Position numbers and translations under genes: made by a program. Below the pieces are notes generated by a model. It was not told the origin of the DNA and ran no database searches. It saw nothing but the letters and a program-made list of their open reading frames with translations. A stretch of DNA of 6,258 nt. It comes from Colwellia sp. Its GTDB lineage: Bacteria > Pseudomonadota > Gammaproteobacteria > Enterobacterales > Alteromonadaceae. The stretch is taken from assembly GCA_003521815.1 (NCBI GenBank), contig DPHE01000092.1, positions 17,523 to 23,780 of the forward strand, read 5' to 3'. Below, in pieces: positions 1-5,020 of this stretch (its first letter is position 1; every line of letters starts with the position of its first letter).

Positions 1-1
1 C

Positions 2-655
2 AGCGGGAATGGCAGCGGCAGCGGCAGCCAAGGTTGGTCAGTTTCATCAAGTAGTGATATCTATGATTTGAATGCTTCATCCAGTGGTTCTGGGGTAGCG
101 AGCACTGATAGTATGATCGGTGCTGCTACCAACTGGAGTTTAGGAGATTCATTTATTCAAACGTCGGAATCCTATGGTGGTGCAAGCGGCAATGGTTCTG
201 CCGACTCATTTATAGAGTCAGAATTTTTCATTTCTTTTACCAATAATCTTAATACTCCACTCAGTTTCGAATTTTTATTTAGCTCGTTCGTTAGTGCCGA
301 TATAGATGTAAATGGCAGTTTAGGTACAAATGATGACAGCAGTAGCTATGCAGAAATATCCTTATTCGATAAGGATATGGATGAATTGTTTTTCTCATCA
401 GCAGAAGCATTTATCGGTGGTGATCTTATTAGTTCAGAGACTAACGACAATCAAAGCCTTAGAGTCAATTTACAAGGTAAAGAAAGCAATGAGATTTACG
501 GAATAGTGTATAGCGACGGTTACGCAGAATCCGTGCGAGAGTCTGTATCCGTACCTGAGCCATCAATAATTTGGTTGATGACCTTAGGTCTGTTCGGTTT
601 ACTGACCCAAAAAACTCGTCAACGCTCAAATAATCACATTAAAAATATGATGTAA
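2..655 (+). CDS. PEP-CTERM sorting-signal protein, 5' end cut off by the window
   Basis: The frame is open from base 2 to the TAA at 653-655, so the gene begins before the window; an in-frame TTG at 68 is not a convincing start because coding-like Gly/Ser sequence precedes it. The visible 217 residues start with a Gly/Ser-rich linker (GSGNGSGSGS-like), then a Ser/Asp/Phe-rich, probably beta-stranded region without a catalytic motif I recognise. The C-terminus is a standard PEP-CTERM tripartite signal: VPEP at bases 551-562, a hydrophobic stretch (IIWLMTLGLFGLL), then a basic cluster (KTRQR). In known systems exosortase recognises this signal in the inner membrane and the protein reaches the cell surface or exopolysaccharide. 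No exosortase gene lies here. The tail after the hydrophobic stretch is somewhat long (about 15 residues). The next gene starts 33 bases downstream with no terminator between, suggesting an operon. Specific function unknown. Confidence 0.85.
   Translation, partial: SGNGSGSGSQGWSVSSSSDIYDLNASSSGSGVASTDSMIGAATNWSLGDSFIQTSESYGGASGNGSADSFIESEFFISFTNNLNTPLSFEFLFSSFVSADIDVNGSLGTNDDSSSYAEISLFDKDMDELFFSSAEAFIGGDLISSETNDNQSLRVNLQGKESNEIYGIVYSDGYAESVRESVSVPEPSIIWLMTLGLFGLLTQKTRQRSNNHIKNMM
11..28 (+). repeat. Hexanucleotide tandem repeat (GGCAGC) x3 inside the PEP-CTERM gene
   Basis: Three exact head-to-tail copies of GGCAGC encode Gly-Ser pairs in the linker of the partial first gene. The bases just before it (AGCGGGAATGGCAGC) look like a degenerate extension. 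Because the unit is six bases, gain or loss of copies would change linker length without shifting the frame. Confidence 0.8.
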
Positions 656-688
656 AAATTTAGATAACACTATCAAAAGGAAAATACG

Positions 689-3181
689 ATGTTAAAAAAA
701 ATCATTCGAAAATCGCCTATCGCTATAGCCATATTAGCAGCAACATTACATGGTAATGCAATGGCAGAAATTGAGTTTAGCCAACAGAAAACATTGTCCG
801 AGAACAATCTCGCAAATAAAACCAAACTTGGTCGTATGGGCAATGGTTGGTTGATTTCTGTCTATGGTGACGCCAACGGACCCGAGGTGTATGACACTAA
901 AGCTGACGACACTAGGCTCGCTCGGGACATTTATGTCAAAACCTGTCATCCAGCGAAGAATGAGAGTCAATGTGCGCTGGCAGAAGACTGGAGCGCACCT
1001 ATTAACCTATCTAATACTGCGGAATTGTCCAGTATTTCTACGGGTTGGAATGAAGATTTAGGGGTAGCACATCCAGTTCCCTTTCACGGAGATGCTGAAA
1101 AACCGAATATTTTTGTTGCTGGTAACTTTGCTGTTGTAACCTGGATGAGTAAATATTGTCCCGGCGGAAATCAGAGATACATAAGCTATGACGAGCGTGA
1201 AGGCCTTAGCGTGCCTTTCTCCTGTCTTTATGCATCCTACACCAATAATGTTGCGGGTATTTTGGGGATTGATGATAATCCTGACGAGCCCGCTGTATGG
1301 AGTACACTGCAGTTGACCGATGGCAAAAGAGATGCAAAATCAGACTTTAATAAAGGCTTAAGTGTTGATGGTAAGGGTTTATGGACTATATCCTGGCAGG
1401 AAGATCCGCACGGTCTTCAACTTGGCGGCGCCGAGGGACCGGGAGAAGGTGCTTCAGGGGCAAATGTCACTCATGGTACCGATGTCTGGTATTCCTACAC
1501 CGAAGATCTTATGGGGACGCCTTTATCAATACCGGTAAGAATCACCGATAACTACACTAACGATGGATCAGGCGGTAATACCAGCCCAATTTTTCATCCT
1601 AGTGATCCAAATACTGAAATAGAGACGATAGAGCGTGGGAATACCGGAGCAGCCAGACCTAATCTTATGCTGGTCGGTGGCAGCCCTGTTCCTATCGCTG
1701 TTATCGCTTACGAAGAGAGCAAAGGCGCTGAGAGGCTCGATTCGGGTAAACTCATCCGCTATCATGAGTTCCCATTTAACCAACCACCCGCGTCAGCTGG
1801 CTTGTATAAAAGTGGAGAGCCTGGCTGTGTCATTAGCGATCCACTCGAAAATAGCCGTCGTGTACGTTTTGTCGCTCAATCCAATGCATCATTGAATGGC
1901 TTGAGAATGGGTGTATTCTGGAGACAGGGATTTCCGACTGAAGGTGGACCAGCAGATATTATGGTTCGCACCGGCAATAAGACAGAAGCTGAAGGCTCAA
2001 CAGGTCTTAGACCTGAAGATATGCAGCCCGCAGTAGATCCTACTTGTAGAGAATCAGACTATTTGGTTGTGCGAGAACTTACTAATACGTCGGCAAGTAA
2101 TATCAGTAGTAATACGGTTCCATGGTCTGCTATAAATTCTGCCGCCACGGATCCAACTATTATAAACAATCTTTCGGATACGTCATTAACGAACCCATAC
2201 GAAGATGCTAAAGCACATCGTGCTGCGATTGTTGGTGATGATCTCTACATCGGCTATTCATATGCGAAAGACTGGGCGGTTGCTACGGTTATAGATCTGG
2301 ACAACTATAACTTCTGGTTGAGACGCTATAACGCAGCGGGTCTTACAAACGAAACATTCAACCAGGGTTGGACCAAGGCTAAAAATGTCTCGAATATTGA
2401 TAATGTAAAAATTCACGTTAAAGAGCCTCGTTTAGTGAAAACTCCAGGTAGTGGCATGGGCTGTGATCTCGTTGTTCCTGCTGACTCTATCTATCCAGAG
2501 AATTGTCAAAGCAAGAGCACTCTGATCCTTGGCTGGGGAACAGAGACAAACGTCTACGGCCATATAGGAGAGTCTGAAGAGAATGATATCTACTATACTC
2601 GCACCACAGATAAAGGCGTGACTTTTGAAGAGCCATCTGTTGTCCCGAATATTGGAAATAACAACCGATTCGAATCTCAGTTACGACCTTCACCTGCGGG
2701 CAATATTATCTGGACAGTATGGAACGAAAAGGTCGATGGCACTGGTGGTACTTTGGCTAATCTGAGTGTAACTGACCAGAGTGATCAGACGGTAGATGTG
2801 CCACAGCCCCCCATAGGAAGCGTAACACCGAACAATCCTCCGGGAACCGATGTTGATGTGGTCTTGTCGAGCTTGGTCGTACCATCAAGAGCTAGCATTA
2901 ACACACCAGACATAGCGGTTGTCGTGCGAATAAACAACAATGACTTAACCAGTGATGCATCGGGAACAGTTACGGTTAAAGGCATATCCTCTAGAGGTGA
3001 GGTTGTAGAGTTCACCGGCTCATTTAGTGCATTAGCGGCGAATGATAATGTGGACTTTACATTCAATTGGACCACACCTTCTAGACCGACGACTTTTAAT
3101 TGGACCGCAACAGTTGCTGCTGACGATGATTCGGATACCAGCAACGACACAGCTACGGCGTTAACCAGAGTTCGTCGTTGA
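689..3181 (+). CDS. Secreted sialidase-like beta-propeller protein with C-terminal Ig/CARDB-like domain (resembles 'choice-of-anchor O' proteins)
   Basis: The ATG at 689 follows AAAAGGA (675-681) with a 7-base gap. Residues 1-26 are a Sec signal peptide: basic MLKKIIRK, hydrophobic core, AMA before the predicted cut at 26/27. The body has repeated propeller-like strands of the form Pro-hydrophobic...hydrophobic-Trp: about 134-152 (GDAEKPNIF...VVTW), 322-346 (RPNLMLVGG...AYEE), 579-617 (EPRLV...LGWGTE) and 662-681 (ESQLRPSP...WTVWNEK). One clear Asp-box (TTDKGVTF, 639-646) is typical of sialidase/BNR propellers. Scattered cysteines fit an exported protein with disulfides. After a Pro-rich hinge (about 705-716), residues 717-830 look like an Ig/CARDB-type beta-sandwich ending in RVRR. 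No C-terminal anchor, transmembrane segment or sorting tag is visible. From memory it resembles a family named choice-of-anchor O; I could not check that. Catalytic activity is unproven. It is probably co-transcribed with the preceding PEP-CTERM gene. Confidence 0.85.
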   Translation: MLKKIIRKSPIAIAILAATLHGNAMAEIEFSQQKTLSENNLANKTKLGRMGNGWLISVYGDANGPEVYDTKADDTRLARDIYVKTCHPAKNESQCALAEDWSAPINLSNTAELSSISTGWNEDLGVAHPVPFHGDAEKPNIFVAGNFAVVTWMSKYCPGGNQRYISYDEREGLSVPFSCLYASYTNNVAGILGIDDNPDEPAVWSTLQLTDGKRDAKSDFNKGLSVDGKGLWTISWQEDPHGLQLGGAEGPGEGASGANVTHGTDVWYSYTEDLMGTPLSIPVRITDNYTNDGSGGNTSPIFHPSDPNTEIETIERGNTGAARPNLMLVGGSPVPIAVIAYEESKGAERLDSGKLIRYHEFPFNQPPASAGLYKSGEPGCVISDPLENSRRVRFVAQSNASLNGLRMGVFWRQGFPTEGGPADIMVRTGNKTEAEGSTGLRPEDMQPAVDPTCRESDYLVVRELTNTSASNISSNTVPWSAINSAATDPTIINNLSDTSLTNPYEDAKAHRAAIVGDDLYIGYSYAKDWAVATVIDLDNYNFWLRRYNAAGLTNETFNQGWTKAKNVSNIDNVKIHVKEPRLVKTPGSGMGCDLVVPADSIYPENCQSKSTLILGWGTETNVYGHIGESEENDIYYTRTTDKGVTFEEPSVVPNIGNNNRFESQLRPSPAGNIIWTVWNEKVDGTGGTLANLSVTDQSDQTVDVPQPPIGSVTPNNPPGTDVDVVLSSLVVPSRASINTPDIAVVVRINNNDLTSDASGTVTVKGISSRGEVVEFTGSFSALAANDNVDFTFNWTTPSRPTTFNWTATVAADDDSDTSNDTATALTRVRR

Positions 3182-3213
3182 TGGACAGTAAACTGTAATT
3201 GGTGTATTCGAAC

Positions 3214-3243
3214 GCTGCCGATGACCGTAGAGTCTTTGGCAGC
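3214..3243 (+). other. Stem-loop downstream of the large secreted-protein gene
   Basis: GCTGCCGATGAC (3214-3225) can pair with GTCTTTGGCAGC (3232-3243) around a CGTAGA loop, with one G-U wobble and one T-T mismatch. It starts 33 bases after the stop codon. No T-run follows, so alone it is a poor intrinsic terminator; it may stabilise the mRNA 3' end or act with the hairpin 20 bases further on. Confidence 0.5.
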
Positions 3244-3263
3244 AATCATAATTACTCGACTTG

Positions 3264-3294
3264 AAATGGTGTAAGTGAAGTACTTACACCATTT
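3264..3294 (+). terminator. Probable rho-independent terminator of the surface-protein operon
   Basis: A perfect 13-bp stem pairs AAATGGTGTAAGT (3264-3276) with ACTTACACCATTT (3282-3294) around a GAAGT loop. On the + strand the stem ends in TTT and runs into ATATTAAT, a weak T-tract. On the minus strand CAAGTCG follows, so it fits the + strand better. It lies 82 bases after the stop codon at 3181. Confidence 0.65.
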
Positions 3295-3501
3295 ATATTA
3301 ATCTAACAATCTGCTTAGGCTCGAATAACCGCGTAACAAAATAAATGGTATCAAAGACATACTATTGAGCATTATGTTAACATCATTATATTAAATTATC
3401 TCATGCCTTTTCTTGAGCAATTCAACCTAAGCTCTATATCAATTCATTACTACCTTTGAACATAATACCTAGCTAAGTGCTCCCATCAGAGATACGTTTT
3501 A

Positions 3502-4182
3502 TTAACGTCCTAGAATGTCGTCTACCTGTTCTTGTGTAAGTACCTGTGCTGTGTAATTTCCTTCGCCTATTTGTTTCTCAATATTTCGAACATAGGCTCG
3601 TAGATGGTTTTTTGAACCAGCGAGTAAATTTCCATAAAGACGCTGTATATCGGGGTTATCTGTATATATTTTACCGCACTCAGATACGTCATTGATTTCG
3701 TTATCAGTGTCCACTATTACTTCAGGGCACTGATTAATATCAAGCATATCTAGTTCTTCAATGAATGCGCCAACATACATAGCTTCAAGCTTACTGACCA
3801 ATCCTCTTCCAACTAAAACACTGAATTCATGAGTAAAGTACTTACCATAATCTTTGCCCGTAAAAGCGCCTACGTTATCATTTGTATTCGGATTAGGAAT
3901 ACCATATTTTTGAAGCATATCGGCAACCGCGCATTTGTGTCTTTCTTCCGAATCATCAATTTTACCGAAAATTTTTGCCTGTGGATATTTGGAACCAAGT
4001 GTAATATAGACATCACGCGCAAGTTTCTCTTCTTCACACATAAATTCCAAATGTGTTTGTTCATTGAAATCTAATGTGCGCTTGCTATTGTTCTTGTACT
4101 TGTTGGCATTAACAGGATTCATACTTAATGCTATTCCCAAGACCGAAAACCCTATAATAATAGTTTTAGTTCTAATTTTCAT
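3502..4182 (-). CDS. Exported DUF2202 family protein, ferritin-like fold
   Basis: This 226-residue protein starts at an ATG (4180-4182) preceded by a strong AAGGGG ribosome binding site (4189-4194) with 6-base spacing. Residues 1-26 form a signal peptide with a likely cut after VNA (26/27), so the protein should be periplasmic or secreted. The mature part carries DUF2202 hallmarks: FMCEEEKLARDVY (47-59), SEERH (78-82, an ExxH metal-type motif), KLEAMYVGAFIEELDMLDI (131-149) and GSKNHLRAY (189-197). By analogy with ferritin-like diiron proteins, E51/E52, E79, H82, E142/E143 and H193 are candidate metal ligands; this is inference, and the last helix has SxxH rather than ExxH. Between helices 3 and 4 an extra loop contains C152 and C169, which could form a disulfide. 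No biochemical role is established for the family as far as I know. It stands alone, facing the large secreted-protein gene, with no obvious partner. Confidence 0.9.
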   Translation of the reverse strand: MKIRTKTIIIGFSVLGIALSMNPVNANKYKNNSKRTLDFNEQTHLEFMCEEEKLARDVYITLGSKYPQAKIFGKIDDSEERHKCAVADMLQKYGIPNPNTNDNVGAFTGKDYGKYFTHEFSVLVGRGLVSKLEAMYVGAFIEELDMLDINQCPEVIVDTDNEINDVSECGKIYTDNPDIQRLYGNLLAGSKNHLRAYVRNIEKQIGEGNYTAQVLTQEQVDDILGR

Positions 4183-4220
4183 TCAAAACCCCTTGCTAAT
4201 CGTTAATGGTGAAAAGTTTG

Positions 4221-4248
4221 TGTATTACTTCGAATCATCAGTAATACA
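4221..4248 (-). promoter_or_regulatory. 9-bp inverted repeat in the DUF2202 promoter/leader
   Basis: TGTATTACT (4221-4229) and AGTAATACA (4240-4248) form a perfect 9-bp inverted repeat with a 10-base spacer, 39-66 bases upstream of the DUF2202 start codon. The distal arm overlaps the candidate -10 hexamer. It could be a repressor operator or, if transcribed, a leader hairpin. Confidence 0.45.
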
Positions 4249-4271
4249 TGGTTTGACATTGCCTCTATCAA
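4243..4271 (-). promoter_or_regulatory. Candidate sigma-70 promoter for the DUF2202 gene
   Basis: Read on the minus strand: TTGATA (4271-4266, 5 of 6 to the -35 consensus), a 17-base spacer, and TGTATT (4248-4243, 4 of 6 to the -10 consensus). A shifted -10, TATTAC, would give a 19-base spacer. The match is moderate and rests only on position and hexamers. The implied leader is about 50-60 bases. Confidence 0.35.
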
Positions 4272-4286
4272 CCTAAATTTGAAATA

Positions 4287-4315
4287 GCTTTAGTTAATAT
4301 TTAATTAACTAAAGC
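4287..4315. repeat. Perfect 12-bp inverted repeat, 5-base loop
   Basis: GCTTTAGTTAAT (4287-4298) pairs exactly with ATTAACTAAAGC (4304-4315) around ATTTA. On the minus strand it is followed by TATTTC, a weak T-tract, and lies just upstream of the DUF2202 promoter candidate, so it could insulate that gene from leftward transcription. On the + strand no T-run follows. An operator role is equally possible. Confidence 0.5.
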
Positions 4316-4375
4316 ACTCCGAGATCCTAAAACAATGACGCTTGCAAAAACAAATGGTAGTTAACTTGAAAGAAA

Positions 4376-4435
4376 ACGCACAAAAAAATACTCAATAGAT
4401 GACAAATATCATGATTGTCAAACTTTATTGTGCGT
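4376..4435. repeat. Nested inverted repeat, possible structured RNA or bidirectional terminator
   Basis: The outer arms ACGCACAA (4376-4383) and TTGTGCGT (4428-4435) are perfect complements, extended inward by three A-T pairs after one mismatch. Inside, TGACAA (4400-4405) pairs with TTGTCA (4415-4420) around a 9-base loop. T-rich sequence follows on both strands (CTTTATTTTC on +, TTTCTTTC on -). The inner arm is also a TTGACA hexamer on the minus strand, so part of the structure may be promoter DNA. No coding frame explains it. Confidence 0.45.
4400..4423 (+). repeat. 24-base element, copy 1 (TGACAAATATCAT core)
   Basis: This copy and the one at 4610-4633 align over 24 bases with 18 identities ungapped, or about 21 of 25 if one gap is allowed in each. 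Both begin TGA(C/T)AAATATCAT and end AAAC. The core TGAC-AAAT-ATCA is one base away from a TGAT-N4-ATCA palindrome of the FNR/CRP-superfamily type. Confidence 0.4.
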
Positions 4436-4486
4436 CTTTATTTTCAAATTTAGGGGTTTTTCATAAAGATGATCAACAGTGTAGTT

Positions 4487-4498
4487 GAAGTATACTTC
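4487..4498. promoter_or_regulatory. Perfect 12-bp palindrome, possible operator
   Basis: GAAGTATACTTC is a complete 12-bp palindrome with no spacer. It lies in the gene-free region between the nested repeat and the candidate rightward promoter. The size suits a dimeric regulator, but I do not recognise it as the site of a named one. Confidence 0.3.
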
Positions 4499-4559
4499 CA
4501 TCAGTACTTAACTTAGCTATGGTGCTGCCAATGTTGATTATTATAAGTATCATCATATT

Positions 4560-4587
4560 TTTACTTACAGTATTCATAAAATATACT
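4560..4587 (+). promoter_or_regulatory. Candidate rightward sigma-70 promoter
   Basis: TTTACT (4560-4565, 4 of 6), a 16-base spacer and TATACT (4582-4587, 5 of 6) make a plausible promoter whose transcript would start near 4594. It would cover the second 24-base element, the overlapping hairpins and the weak ORF at 4685. Confidence 0.3.
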
Positions 4588-4609
4588 TAATTTTTCATGA
4601 CTCTTGCCC

Positions 4610-4633
4610 TGATAAATATCATATTGTTGAAAC
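4610..4633 (+). repeat. 24-base element, copy 2, with TGAT-AAAT-ATCA palindrome
   Basis: This is the second copy of the element at 4400-4423, exactly 210 bases away. Its first half, TGATAAATATCA (4610-4621), is a perfect TGAT-N4-ATCA dyad, the core of the FNR/Dnr-type site TTGAT-N4-ATCAA, though the outermost bases (C and T) do not match. It lies just downstream of the candidate start near 4594, where a bound regulator would repress. Confidence 0.4.
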
Positions 4634-4672
4634 CGTATATTATGTATTGTTGATGATGATTTTTTCAACAAT
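4623..4672 (+). promoter_or_regulatory. Mutually exclusive hairpins upstream of the 4685 ORF
   Basis: TTTCAACAAT (4663-4672) can pair with ATTGTTGAAA (4623-4632, 10 bp) or, through its last 8 bases, with the nearer ATTGTTGA (4646-4653, loop 11). The two pairings exclude each other. They end 12 bases before the ATG at 4685, a position where they could influence translation or elongation if this region is transcribed. Confidence 0.35.
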
Positions 4673-4684
4673 CAAGCACTTATT

Positions 4685-4888
4685 ATGAAATTAAACTCCA
4701 TTATTTTTATGTTAATATCTTTACTTATATTAACATATCGAAATAAGGCTCGAGTAATAGTGGATGCTGACACTTTTTTTTCATTGGTGACTACGACTAG
4801 TTTAGTAAAAGCTGAAGGGACCTATGACAACACTTCTATTTTGGTTGATAAGTTGCAAATTATTGATTGTGGAAACAGTTGTCTTTAA
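4685..4888 (+). CDS. Doubtful small ORF, 67 codons, N-terminal hydrophobic segment
   Basis: I do not recognise this product. An ATG frame encodes 67 residues with a hydrophobic stretch at about 6-17 (IIFMLISLLILT) followed by YRNKAR, which could be an uncleaved signal anchor or a poor signal peptide, and a CGNSC motif near the end (62-66). No credible Shine-Dalgarno sequence precedes the ATG. The same frame stays open after the TAA (4886-4888) through to 5056, giving a protein-like stretch (for example LLDEQWVLDLYGND), so this may be a gene broken by a nonsense mutation, or chance in AT-rich DNA. It would be convergent with aroG and overlap its last 36 bases if read to 5056. A candidate promoter lies at 4560-4587. 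Confidence 0.25.
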   Translation: MKLNSIIFMLISLLILTYRNKARVIVDADTFFSLVTTTSLVKAEGTYDNTSILVDKLQIIDCGNSCL

Positions 4889-4947
4889 TTATTATTCGGT
4901 TATTTAGAGGAGTTAGAGTGGGTAAAATACCCACCGACAACACTTCT
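4826..4947 (+). repeat. 12-base exact direct repeat (GACAACACTTCT), two copies
   Basis: GACAACACTTCT occurs at 4826-4837 and again at 4936-4947, 110 bases apart. The first copy lies in the doubtful ORF, where it encodes DNTS; the second follows the GTGGGTA hairpin. The flanks are not similar, so this is either a small duplication remnant or coincidence. Confidence 0.3.
4918..4934. repeat. 7-bp hairpin with 3-base loop
   Basis: GTGGGTA (4918-4924) and TACCCAC (4928-4934) pair perfectly around AAA. There is no T-run on either strand, so terminator activity is doubtful. A strong AGAGGAG (4906-4912) sits just before it and the hairpin begins with a GTG that opens a 10-codon frame ending at 4950. 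Confidence 0.4.
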
Positions 4948-4986
4948 TGACGAACAATGGGTTTTGGACCTGTACGGTAATGATAT

Positions 4987-5013
4987 AGGTCGCTTTGACT
5001 ACCAAAGCGACTT
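4987..5013 (-). terminator. Probable aroG transcription terminator hairpin
   Basis: GTCGCTTTG (4989-4997) and CAAAGCGAC (5003-5011) form a perfect 9-bp stem around ACTAC, extendable by a wobble and an A-T pair. On the minus strand it starts about 9 bases after the aroG stop and is followed by ATATCATTACC, which is only weakly T-rich. Position and GC content support a terminator; the poor T-tract lowers confidence. Confidence 0.6.
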
Positions 5014-5020
5014 TAAATGG

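Larger units (their letters stand above)
3182..3501. other. Gene-free spacer between convergent genes
   Basis: These 320 bases separate the 3' ends of the large secreted-protein gene (+) and the DUF2202 gene (-). The first third carries two hairpins (listed separately). The remainder, 3295-3501, is AT-rich, with a 10-bp palindrome ATGTTAACAT at 3374-3383 but no persuasive ORF, RNA gene or terminator for the minus-strand gene. A minus-strand frame covering 2785-3249 is only an antisense shadow of the large gene. Confidence 0.7.
4183..4684. other. Long gene-free region rich in inverted repeats
   Basis: These roughly 500 AT-rich bases lie upstream of the minus-strand DUF2202 gene and upstream of a weak + strand ORF at 4685. 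I found no convincing protein-coding frame. A hydrophobic 23-codon frame (4519-4590) and an 18-codon frame (4597-4653) are too short and lack ribosome binding sites. The region holds at least five dyads, two related 24-base elements and candidate promoters in both directions, listed individually. Confidence 0.6.

Noticed and set aside
68..655. TTG at 68 as the real start of the first gene
   Set aside because: The frame is open and coding-like (Gly/Ser repeats) back to base 2, and no ribosome binding site precedes the TTG; the gene simply enters from the left.
2785..3249. 154-codon minus-strand frame
   Set aside because: It lies antisense to the C-terminal domain of the large secreted-protein gene, whose own frame has clear domain content; no independent evidence supports it.
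3374..3383. Palindrome ATGTTAACAT as an operator
   Set aside because: Short and AT-rich, and it lies between two gene 3' ends where no promoter is expected.
3313..3432. GCTTAGG and CCTAAGC as a long-range inverted repeat
   Set aside because: Only 7 bp with about 100 bases between; expected by chance.
3829..4074. Plus-strand and second minus-strand frames inside the DUF2202 gene
   Set aside because: They are overlapping shadows of a gene with recognised motifs and a strong ribosome binding site.
4064..4276. 70-codon + strand frame antisense to the DUF2202 5' end
   Set aside because: It covers the DUF2202 signal-peptide region and promoter in reverse; the hydrophobic look comes from the complementary sequence.
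4597..4653. 18-codon frame MTLALINIILLKPYIMYC
   Set aside because: No ribosome binding site, very short, and it coincides with the repeat and hairpin sequences that better explain the region.
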